Positions 23,053 through 35,000 of a stretch of DNA of 64,000 nucleotides are shown one piece after another (positions within the stretch are counted from its first letter, which is position 1; the number at the start of each line of letters is the position of its first letter). The translations under genes were made by a program, and so were the position numbers. This DNA is from Todiramphus chloris collaris (lineage: Eukaryota; Chordata; Aves; Coraciiformes; Alcedinidae): the NCBI GenBank assembly GCA_025345505.1, contig JANVCC010000153.1, positions 1,639,379 through 1,703,378 of the forward strand, given 5' to 3'. The notes under the pieces are model-generated. The model saw only the letters and a program-made list of their open reading frames with translations. It was not told the DNA's origin and did no database searches.

Positions 23053-26000
23053 GTAGGTGCCCGGTTCGGGCGCGCCCGCACCCCCCCTCTCCTTCCACTG
23101 CTTTTATTTATTCTATTTTTTTTTTTTTTCTTTTTTAAAACTTTTGTTTTAGTGATTTCTGTTTCGCAAAAGGGTTTTTTCTGCACCTTTTCCGAGGTGA
23201 GGATGCTGCCGGCAGCGTCTTTCCCTCGGTGGGTTCGGGCATCCCCTGGACCGGCAACTGACAACCACCCTGGGAGAAAAGTACCGGGAAGGGACAGCCC
23301 CGTCCCCGCGTCTCTTCCCGGTCCCCACCGCTCGCAGCCGGGCGACCCTACTCCCCTCGAAGTGCCGCTGCCGGGGCCCCCCGGGAGCTGCAGGGCGCTG
23401 GGGCTGCGGGCGCTTTTCCCGGAGGCAACAGGGTAGAAACTCTGCGCGTTTCGTTCCGCGCTGGCTCCGCGCAGAGGGGACCCGCAGGGGGCTGTCCGGC
23501 TCCAGGTGCGCTCTGTAACCTCCCCTAGAATGAGGCAGCCCGGAAAAAAACTCCTTTTTTTTTTTTTTTTTTTTTCCCTCAATTTAACCGCTTGCTTCAG
23601 CACCAGGTGCTGGCCAGCGGGTGCCGGCGTCCCCCCGGCGTTTGTTTTTTTTTTTTTTTTTTTTTTTTTTTAGCGGGGTACATGTTGCTTTTATTAGCTT
23701 GCGGCGGTGCGGAGCTTATTCCTGAAAGAGGCGAGGGTCCCGGCGCGGAGAGGTGCGGAACCTCCCGCATCCCGCGGTGCTCACCTGTGCGCGGTGCGGG
23801 GCCGCGGCCGGCAGGGGGAGCCAGCGGCACGGTCCGCGCTCGCTCCGCGCCGCGCAGGTGGATCCAGCTCCTTCCCATCGCACCCCGACCAACTTTCCCC
23901 CCCCCCCCCATATCCCTTTTCTTTGGGTAAAGGGAAGGGGGCCGAGCTGGAGAAGCCAAATTAAACCCGCTCCCCGCACTCTCTTTAAAGCCCCCAGCCC
24001 TGTTGTAAGGCTTTAACCCGCAGCTTCTTACCTGCCCCTGGCTTTGCTTTTTAGGGTGTTAGTGTAGCTGCCTTGACTTGCCCCCGAACGGGGTCGGTTT
24101 GTGAGGGGAGTGGGATGCGGGCACCTGAAGAAGAGGTTTTGGTGCGACGTTTACTCGAGAGTGACGGTTCTTGCTTCTCTTTCGGATGGTGTGTTGTGAC
24201 CGCTGGTAGGAGCCACTGGACTGGCCCTGGAGACTGTTTTAGCAGACTTGAGGTTCCCCCCCCTCCCCTCCCATCTTTCCAGTAAAACAAATCCTGGTGT
24301 TGAGGCTTGTCCATTGCTTGTGGTCTGGCAAAGTTTTCCAAACAGTGCTACTTACATCTTCTGTTTCCAGCTTGAGAACCGTTTAACTTCCTGCTCCTGG
24401 AGCTGGTTTTCTGAGGCAACAGCCTGTCCTGTGTGTGCAGGTTTTTAGGAAAAGCTCTCTTCTCCCCCAGCAGTGCACAGAGAACCGTACTGAGCCTGTT
24501 AGCTCATGTGTCTGCTGAAGACCACCGGCACTGTGCAGTTGTACTGTGCCTCAGGGACTGACAGGAGCTTGGCTGAAACTCTCCTGTTAATCCATGCGGT
24601 GCTGGTATCTGCTGTAGTGCAGCAGGTAACTCGTTCCACTCACTTCTGTGGGCTTCTCTTCTGGCCTCGTGTGACTGGTGTAGATCTTAACTTTAGAGTG
24701 AACATGTTAGAGCCAAGGGAATTGTGCTGCTAGGTCTGTCCTGACCACTTTGGGTTATTCTCTCTCAGTACAGCTGCTGTTTCTGATTTGAGGCTCCCTC
24801 TCTGGCAATAAGAAGGGGAGAGGAGATGCTGCCAGGTGTGCACCCAGCCAGATGTGCACTCAAAGTACTCTGCTGTCGTGTACAGGGAAGTTTACTTATG
24901 CAAAGCATCCTCTGCTCTGTTTAGAGCCACAGTGAAGGAGCAGCATCTGCTGCTAATCTCCTCTTTGTTCTTCCAAGAGGCCTAAAGCAGAGATTGCACT
25001 TGCTGAGCTGCTGGGGACATGAGGGGGAATAGTCTGTGCTGAGGTCCAGGGTCCCTGCTAATCCCCATCAATATGTGATCTAACAAGTGCATGTGGAAGA
25101 GCTAAGCTCTCCTTGCTGTGAGCTTCTGGATATTGATAAGGGAAGAAAATCTTACCTGGTAAAAGCTCTATCTTCTTGCAGAGCTCTTGGTGCCTCTGTA
25201 AGTGCCCCCTGAAGGCTGCTATTAAACCTTCTTGCTGTGCCTGGAAAGGTAGCCAAAGGTGTGGAGGAACTGCCCCATGTGAAGAAGCACATCTGTTTAT
25301 TCTAAGGTAAATCTTTCGTAAAGGCCTGGATGCATCACTCGGGAGCTGAAAGGGTGAAGTAGTCTTAGATAATGTGACGCCCTTTCTAGAGAGTGAAAGA
25401 AAAACTCCTTCCCAGCCCAAGGCACCATCAAAGCCACCATGACAGCTTTTGGTGTCCTGCTAGACCCTCTGCTCTGGGTGCTAACACCCCAGCTGGAGGT
25501 GGTGAGGAGCATAGTACAGTGGATGGCTGTGTTAAGCAGATGCTATTCTCTAGCCACAGCTTAGCTGCTCCGTTCTGCGGTCTGGTGGGGGCTAGGGACA
25601 GCTGTGGATGATCCCTTCCCCCTACCTCCCCAGTCCCCAATGTCTTATTTCAGGGAAAGAATTCCGTGTCTCCAAATGTGTGACCTGGTGGGGAATTAGT
25701 GCATGGGGACAGAAATCGGGCATGGTTACATGATAACAAGATTGTGTCAGCATGTAGTTATGCCTGTGCCTGTCCCACCGGGGCAGCTCGTGAAGTGGGA
25801 GGGGATGATGTGGTGGGAAGGCTGCTGCTTCTCCCTGTGTCTGGCTCTGGTGTTCTCAGAGGGATGCACAAGCAGCCAAAAATGATCAATGCCCTTGAAG
25901 TAGAGCTTGGTCCTCTCACGTACACGAAGCTGCTCCATTCCTGGGCTGCCTGGTTAGGGATGTGGGCTGAAGGTGACAGTTCACTGCCTGGGGTAAAAGG

Positions 26001-29000
26001 AGGGACAGGCTTGTCCCTTGTCCAGGGAGATGCTGGCAGGCTCAGTGCTGCTCCCTGGGTGTTGCCAACCTCTCCTCCCTGGGCGCAGGAGGAAAGCAGT
26101 TTGACCTAAAGCTGGTCCACAGCAAAGACAGGACCTGCAGTGATGCTGATGTGTATGAGCAGAGCCGAGCCTCTGTAGGCACCTGATCAGTAGGGGTTTG
26201 TTAGCCCTAACTACTGGAAAGCAGCTCAAAGAGGCTGGCTTCAGGGATGTGCTGTTGCTACAGCTCCGCAGTCTTGTCTGATATAAGACTTCTTGATGTT
26301 GGAGAGGAGAAAGCAGACCTGCAAAGCTGAGGAGGCTTGTGGTCGATTTAGAGTTCCTCGTGAGGATGCCTCATGATGATGGGTGCATTTTAGGGTTGGA
26401 GAATGTATGGGAGACTGTTAACAACTGAGTCTATACTGGAGGGGGAAGCATCACCTTGGATAAGTGTCAGTTGAGACTGCCTTGAGATGCGCTAGCTGTT
26501 CTGAAAGTGAGCCTGCTTTTATGTTCAGCCATCTCCTCTGCAGCTGGGCAAAACTAATTTGCACCATATTACAACTGGCTGATGCGGGGGGGGGGGAGGG
26601 GGGGGGGGTGGTTTGGAGCAGCCCCAGCCTACTGGGATCCCTGAGAAAGCATTGAATTTCACCTCTTTTCCTCATTGCTCTGCTTTTCTTGTGCTTTACA
26701 AGCTTTGAGTGTGGGCACCTCCCCTCCTTCCCTTTCCTCTCACAAATGTGTCTAAGGGGGTGATGGAAATGCCACAGCAGCATCTGGGAATTGTGTTGGT
26801 CTTGTGCTACTGGGCTTTGGAAGTGGCAGATGACAAGATTAGCCGTGCTGGGGTGACAGGCAGGCTGTTTAACTTCAGTCCTGCTGTGCCCCAGTGCTAG
26901 TGGGAAGGCAAACTGGTCTGTAGGAGCTGCCTGGTCTGTGCATCTGAGCTTGCAACTTGTTCAGGCCATAAATCAAACCCTCTCTGTTTCTTTCTGGGTG
27001 TTCTGATCAAAAATCTGATTCAGTTTTGCTGCACCCCTTCCCTTCTTTCTTTTTCTTGCTGGGAGAAATGTTGGTTTCTGCAGGTTGGTATTTTCCTCCA
27101 GCAGCAGAAGGAGCCGAGCAGCTCTTCCCCTGCTGCAAACACTTGTCAAGACAGTAGTAATGTTACAAGTGGCTCATGCTTACATAGTGTTTATATTGAC
27201 AGATTGCAATGTTCTTCATAAATGTAACTGATCCGTACACTGCACGCAGGCAACAGGAACCCTTAAATGCTCGCGTGGGGGAGAGGGAGGGAGGGGAAGC
27301 ATAACTTGCCCGAATTTACCAACACACCAGTAGCAAGAACAGGTTCACTGCTGCACAGTGGGGTTTTTTTGGTGCGGGAAGTGCAATATAATTTTATTCC
27401 CATTGCCAGGTGTGGAATAGGTAACCCCCCGCTATGCTTTAGGTGCTGTTGGGGTAGAAACCCTGCGATTCAGGGTGTGATTTAGCTAAAATTTCTTGGG
27501 GGGGGGGGGGGGAATCTGCCTACTGGACTTGTTCAGGGGTTGCGACCACCTTCATGGGGAGGGCTCTTAAAGGGAGCCACGAGTTTCTGAACTATGTTGC
27601 TAGAAGCGTGTGGCATCAGCTTGAATGTCATCTCCAATAAGAGCAAGCCCACAGGTGCTGTCAGGATTTGCTGCCTGGTTTTTTTTGTTGGGTTTTTATT
27701 GTTTCCCCAGCCTGCAGGTTACATTAGGTGTTAACATGGCTGTTGCCTATCAAGAATTTCTGTACCTGTCACTTGATGGTAGTGTGGGGCCACACGCTCG
27801 TGCCTGCAGCTTCGGCCGAAGGCGTGTGAACTTCTCGGGAAGCTGTTGCGTAGCCAGGCCACAGCGTGTTGGCTTTCCAGACGCGCCGGCCGTCTCTGGC
27901 GTGTGTGTGAGATGGAGCAGCTGGTTCTCACAGCACAACCCAAAAAAACAAAAACCTGGGCTCGGGTGGCGAGGGAGGAATGCGGCACGCAGGCAAACAC
28001 AGCTGGAGCGTAAGGAGGCAGCTCCTGGGGCTGGGAGGGTGGCTTTGCCATCCCACCCTCCGGTGTTTCTGCTTTTTCTAGGTGGCGGTGCTGGTTTTGA
28101 AGGTGCTGGGTTTATGGTTTTCCTTGGAATAGGAAGGGTGTGCCTGGCTGTGTTGTCTGTTGTTTTTTACTTTTTTTTTTTCTTCTGCTTTTGAGCCGGG
28201 TAAATTGTCGCGTAGAGACTGATCTGTCTAAGTCCTGGCTGGCTCTGCTCCCAAAGTTGGCCTCTCTGGGTCAATTCAAAGCAATGTTTAACCTCCATTC
28301 CTCTGCAAAGGGGAGCACCATGCCCAGAAGAAGCATTTGTTTTGAGATGCTTGAAGGTGGCACTGGGTTTGATGAAGTGCCCCAAGGGTGGTGACAAACC
28401 CAGGAGCACTCGTCCTATTGAACAGGACAAGAGGTAATAGTTTCAAACTAAAAGAGGGGAGTTTTAGACTAGATAGAAGGAAGATTTTTTTTTAATATAC
28501 TCAGGGTGGTGTAACAGGTTGACCAGAGAGGTGGTAGATGCCCCATCCGTGGAACCATTCCAGGTTAAGTTGAATGGGGCTCTGAGCAACCTGCTTGAGT
28601 TGCAGGTGTCCCTGCTCCCCACAGGAAGGTTACACTAGATGAGCTTGAAATGTCCTTTGACACCAAACCATACTATAATTTGGAAAAATAACTGTGCATG
28701 CAGCTAAGGTCTACTAGACCTGCATCTTCAGCTGTGAAGTGCAGGATCTGTCCCAGATCAGGCTGGGAAGTACCTGAAAGCTCCTTCCACCTGGAGTGCA
28801 CTTAGAGCATGAAGCAAAACTTTATTCAGACACTGATTAGTATGTTTTAGCCTTATATACTGGCTTGACCATGTTGCTTGAGACTTGGGAACCACAACCT
28901 TGTGCCTCAGTTTCCCTTAATTGGAAAGACACTGAAGCTATTTCTCTCTGAACTCAACTTAATGGTGAGAATTGTATACAGCCTCTGTGCCCAATTACTG

Positions 29001-32000
29001 CTGCTTTTTTTTCTTTTTTTTCCCCTTCAGAGGTCACCAGTGCTATGGATGACTCCCTTGGGGGAGAAGATGGCTTGTTAGGAGAATATTGAGCCTATCC
29101 TTGGCAAAGCAGGAGGCCAATGACTTTCTTTAGTGTGATTGGTGATGCAGAACTAGAGATGAGGAATCTATAGAACTGTGGTCTCCTGGTGAAAGGCCTG
29201 GTCAATGATTAACTTGCTTTCTGGAAGCTGCTAACAACAATAAAAGGGAGTCCAGCCCCACAACCCCAACACAAAAAGCCCATGAGTGTTTAATAATTAA
29301 AGGCCTTGTGCTTTATCGTGGGGTAATGAGAATCGCCTTAAGGCTTATTCAGTGGTAGGTAATTGAATTAGGTTGTGGGATTGGGAAGGGTGGGTGTGTG
29401 TGAAGTGGAAGGTCTGGAAGACTGCATGGAGAAGCTGATGTGATGCTTCTTAGCTTGAATCTTTCTGACTGGACTGGATTTTGTCAGTCCTTGCTGCTTT
29501 CTTCATTTTTATTTTTATCATCTGCTTAATCAACTGTCCTGGCAGCCTTGGTGTAATGGCCTCCTGGAGAAGATGTTCCTGTCCCAGGGATGCTCTATTC
29601 CCTCCATTTAGGGAGATGCTGCCACTATTTTTTTTACTGGTGTTTTCATCAGTGAAATGTTGATTTTTTACGGCTCCTTGTGATATTTTTTTGATGGAAG
29701 AGCCAAGCTAGAAGACATTGATGAATTATACTATTCATGGAGGAGTCTGACTAGCCAGAGGAGGTACTGAACCAGTGAGCATCACCAGTGTTTCCACAGC
29801 ATGAGGCAGTTTCTAATGCAGAGCTGCACAGGGTGGTGGGAACTAAAAAGCTCAGCTCAGAATAGTGGAAAGCTAGACTTGGCTACCCTGTCTCTCATCT
29901 GCATAGCTGCTCTTTAAGAGGGATTTATGTCGGAGGCGGGGTTTGAAGATTTCTTTCAGACTAAGGAGATACTTGGAATATCCCTGTGGAGGAGACTGTC
30001 TTGAACATGGTCTCAGACCATCAGTGATGTAAACCCTCTGCTTCAGCTTCATGGAGCAGCGTAGGACCTTCAGGGCTTGGGTTCCCTGGTCACTTGAGTT
30101 CTCTAGTGTAGAAATGGGACAGTTCATCCCAATGTTTTGCTGCCTGAGACATTTGAGAGAAAGCTCAATACGTTGGACATGTCTTGATCTGGTGTATGTG
30201 AAGGATCTCTCTGTGCCTGAACTAGCAGCTACAGTTACCTCTTGAAGACAACACTCTAGATGGGACGGCACTTGTGTAGTTCATACTAAAAGCCTATTGC
30301 TAGATATGAACTGAACTTCTTTACCCCAAGTTCCCTGACTGTCCAGGTAGCAACCTGCCAGATTCCCAGAGCTTCCCCGAGGGTGTGTTGAAGCAAGACA
30401 AGAAGTCTCACATACCTGGCTTTCCAGACTGCAAATATGCTGAGCCTCTGGCTTCCCTCCATGATGAAGCAGCCTTTCTCTGAAGCCAAAAGAAAAAGCT
30501 CTCTAGTGGCTTGTAGCATGTTAATGCAATTGGTTTCTCCATCTGAGCAGCCCTCAAGACCTGTGGCTTGCACTGTTGAATGCTAATGGGAGGGAGGCTG
30601 CTCCTTCTTCTGCAGTATGTGGCTGCAGGGAGACTGGTGCTGCAGGTCCTGGACCAGTGCATGGTCTGGCTGCAGGCAGGACATGTTTTCCTAACTTCCT
30701 GGATGCAGAGCTGGGGAGCCAGTTCAGGTCAAGTTGAGTAGGAGCCAGAAATTATGATGATGATGATGGGTGGAAAGGGTTAACCCTTTAGAAGCTGTTT
30801 TTATTTGATGTTTAGTTTCGAGTTTCCCCTCTTTCCCTGGTTTTTAACCATGCTTTTTAAGGGTCCCTCAGAGTGCGGCAGTGAGTGCTAATGAGTCTTA
30901 TCTCTTGAGATACTGTCATAAAATACACTTGTGAAGTTTATCAGCTCAGTAAGCTTTACATTTTATTGTAATGCATGTTTGCACTGTGCTAAGTGGAACA
31001 GGGAGTATTTTGACTACATGAATAAACATAGCAGTTATGGGATTTGCTTTATCTGATAGAAAAGTCTATTCTGACTTCTCCCCTCCACCCCCCCTTCCTT
31101 AGCTGATCCAGAGAACTGTTTCAAAAGGATCAAGCAGCTCATGCATGTGCTATGTGGTCTTCCAGTCTGCTTGTGACCTTAAATCATTCTTCTCTAAGGT
31201 GTGGGGAGTATTTTGTTAATTCAGTTGCTGAAGGATTTCTTTTGGGGGAAGGGGAAATGACAGGTTAAAAAAACTTGAACTCTTCCTTTGGAAAGAACAC
31301 AGAGCAAAAGAGCTCTTCTATACATCCACTGTAGAACATGCAAACTCAACAATATCTGACATTAATGCTGAGTCTGTGCTGGCTTGGAAGGTAGCATGGA
31401 GCGTGCAGTTCATGTTGATGGGATGTCAGGCTGTATGGGACTTGGCATGGCTTTTGAGGAGATTCATTTAGCCTAGCTCATGAAAACAGCATTAATTGGA
31501 TAGCCAGATGCTTATAGAGGGTTTTTTTTGGGGGGAAAAAAACAACCATCTTGCTCTAACTTCTGCATTTACTGGATGGACAAGTTTCACAATTGTAGGA
31601 AAAGTTTCCTTTCTTGGAAAAACTGCTTGGAGTTCCAGAGCCTGAAGTAGCATAACTGTCCATTGACTGTGCATAGTAGGAGGTAGCTTCTTGTGCTGTG
31701 GAGCAACATGTGATTTCCTCTAGATGTGAATGAAGTACTGAGATGCCCATAGGAATATCTGAGCTTTGCTTAAAAAAAACCAAACCCAAATAAACAAACC
31801 AAACAAACCTGTCAAATGGCCCTGTCTGACTAGAGGAGTGCTGGGTGGAGTGGGCAGAAGTTTAGTCCACAGCCTTGGTCTGCTGTTGGGGAAACCTCTC
31901 AAGCCAAACTAGAGCAACCTCCCAAAGCAAGTAGGTTTGAGCAACTGTTAGCTTTCAAGGCAGCGTCCTTTTGGAAGAAGCCATCTGATGAGCATTCCAT

Positions 32001-35000
32001 TTAACCATGAGCTTTCCATTGCCTCTTAGATTACTTTTTTCTCCATCTTTGGAGTCTAGCAAAATTAATATCTTGAGATACCCAAGGGTGTGTCTTGAAT
32101 CTGACCCCCGAGTGATGCCTTAATATGTAAAATAAAATTATAGAATGACAGGTTGAAAAGGACCTCAAGGATCATCTGGTCCAACCTTTCTTGGGGAAAA
32201 CATGATCTAGACAAGATGTCCCAGGGCCCTGTCTGGTTGAATCTCAAGTGTTCAGTGTTGGGGACTCCACCACTTTCCTGGGGAGATTATTCCAGTAGCT
32301 CATTGTCCTTCTTGTGAATTTTTTTCCTCTTGTGCCTGGTTAGAATCTCCCCAGGAGTAACTTGTACCTATTACCCCTTGTCTTTGTCATGTGACTTTTT
32401 GTAAAAAGGGAGTCTCCATCTTCTTTGTAGATTGCCTTTAAAATATTGGAAAGTGGTGATAAGGTAGAATTCATGGCAAGAAGATTAATTACTTGGATGC
32501 TTAGAGACTGTGGCTTGATGCTGGGTTTCTTGCTTCTGTATCTTAAGCACCTCTTAACTTCTTCCCCAAAGGAGCTGGTCATGGCTTGTCTCCAAAAGCA
32601 TCAGTGCTGCCAAATGAGTACCTACTGAAGATATGAGTGAGCCCATGTCAAGAATACCTGTTCTAACTTCCAGTCAGAGCAAGCTGATACCTTTAAGTTG
32701 CGCATCCACCAAATTCTTTGTTCCTTGTTGTCATCTGTCAGCAGTATGCGACTGCTTCTCCAGCTCTGCATGTGGGAGTGTTCTCTGCGTGGCTACCATG
32801 TGTGCAGGAGTGCCATGGTGCTGGCTGACCCCTCCATAGGCTTGGGTGGGGGGCTGCTGAATCACTAAGTGCTCATGTTACAGGGGAGTGACCGTCTGCT
32901 GAGCTCAGGTGTGCGCAGCCTGGCAGAATGCTCTTGTGAATTGCTGTGATCTTTGTAGACTTCCACACCTGATTGCTTAAAAGAAGCTGCACCAGAGGTA
33001 TTGCTGTGCCCTCGTCCTCATGATCTGCCTTTTGTGTGGGCCCCATTGGTGTTGGCTACAGGAACCTCTCCTAGTGCAAGAAATTACTTCAGTGGAGCTT
33101 GCCCAGCTCATGGACACAGAGTTCAATTTACTGTTCTGCTGCAAGCCCTGCTGTGCCCAAGGGCTGCCCATCTCCTCTGACAAGAAACCCTACCCTGGAG
33201 CCCAAACCCCTCTGGGGACAGTTTACTAGAACTGATACTTCATTTAAAAGAACTGACTTGTTTTGCTTAATCTTGACAAAATTCTTTTCTAGCCCTAATC
33301 CTCTTCCAGTGTAAGGTGAGATCCTGAAATACCTGGCAAACTCAGGGCAGAGCGTGCTCTCTGCATCTCTGGGCCTCTAGTCAAAGGTGTGTGTGTGGGG
33401 AAGGATGTTTTCGGCTCCTGCCAAAGATAAATCTCCTGCTGGGAGCTAGCAGGGACCTATTTCCCAGTCTGTGGATAGCAAGCTGATCTGTCTGGGCAGA
33501 GGTGAAGCAGACACTTTTGCTGAATTACAAGGTCTAACCAAAGATCCAAGACTTCCTTTGGCTCATTAGCATGGCTGTGTTGCATCCCTGGTGACTGTTT
33601 CTATCTGCTGGCTTGTCCCATGTTGACTCGGGAAATCCAGAGGGTTAGCATCAGGTCAAAAAGAGGACTGATGCTGAAGTGCTGCTCTTGGGAAAGACAA
33701 ACTGGACTAAACAAGGTTTTGAGCAGTCCCCATGGTCAGTGTTGCAAGCCATAATCTCCATGCTGGTTGCTGTAGCTGATGATGTGTTTATAGCCAAAGA
33801 CTTGTCTCTGCAAGGTGCAGGGCAGATGCTGGGCCAAAGAGCTGGCATTTGGAGGGGAGTGAGACCAGGCATAATCCTGCATTTGTCTCCTGAACTCGCA
33901 GAGGGATCAGCAGCTCTGCAGAAACACATCTCCCTTGATGGGCTGGAAATGCCTGGAAGCTAATGGCAGTTTGTCTTTGGGGAGCTGGTGGTTCCAGTCT
34001 TTCTCAGTGCATGGCCCGGGGGTCTTTGTGGGCTGTCCCAGACATGGCCTTGTGGGAGGTACCAGGGTAAGAAGGGCATCTTCCCTCAGCACTGCATCCC
34101 TTGAGGCACTTGCTTGGGCTGCTGCAAGTCTCATGGAAAATCTGAGAGCTGGCACTGGGAAGGGGGAGGTGAGCTTGTAGGCTTGGCCGTTTCTGACTCA
34201 TTGGAGTTTGGGACTGCACCAGGCTTGATGACCCTGTTACATGGTGACACTGGCCTTATTTTTACCCTGTCCCCTAGCAGCTGGTGGTTGTTGGATGCTC
34301 TTCCCTTACAGACCATGCTGTAGGCAGGGGGTGCATCTTGTGGTGGGGAGGTGGGTGGTGACCCCATCTTCTCCCAGAGGCTGACTGCTACAGCATGGTG
34401 TGGTGTGAGGCTGATGAGCACGCTCTCAGTGCTCCAGTTGCTGCTGGACAGATCAGCAGCTCAGGGTCAGAGGCAGGGGCACTTGGGTAGCCTTGTCTAA
34501 ACAGATGATCTTGTGTGGGGCTGTTTACTCTGTTACCAGAGCTCTTTGGAGCAGTCCTTTCAAGTGCTTTTAATTGAAGTGGCTCTGGAGCTGGTGTCTG
34601 ATCTGGCTGGATGTGTTCGGAGGCCAGGAGTAAGTTTTGCCTTGTTGCTCCATGGGGGTGAAGGGAGCAGAGAAATTGCCAGGCATCATTCATTAACCTC
34701 AGGGTACTGCAGCCTGTAAACCAGGGCTGGCTTAATAGAAAACAAGGTGTGAACTGAACCAGGGACTTGGTGCACATCCCAGGACTCCCAAGGGCTGTTA
34801 GATTAGAGACCAGGTCTGAAAGTGTCTTCTATAAGTGCCTGATGAAGCAGAGCTCTCTACCTTGGAGTTACTGTTCCTGTTGCATCACATCAATGAAGGG
34901 GATTGAAAGATGTGTGTGTGTGTGTGTGTGTGACCTACAGATGGCTTAATGAGCTCCAAAATGCTAATAAGCAGGAAACCCCTAGCTTTGGCCAGTGAGA

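Larger units (their letters stand above)
22683..23960. promoter_or_regulatory. CpG island spanning WNT9A exon 1
   Basis: CpG dinucleotides are dense through the promoter, exon 1 and the first 0.9 kb of intron 1, and rare in the flanks, judged by eye. It is interrupted by long T runs at about 23116-23128, 23555-23575 and 23645-23671 and a C run at 23897-23909. CpG islands of this kind mark promoters of developmental genes. Confidence 0.7.

Noticed and set aside
22878..23603. 241-codon minus-strand ORF across exon 1
   Set aside because: Arg/Pro/Lys-rich read-through of a CpG island and T runs, antisense to WNT9A; no known domain.
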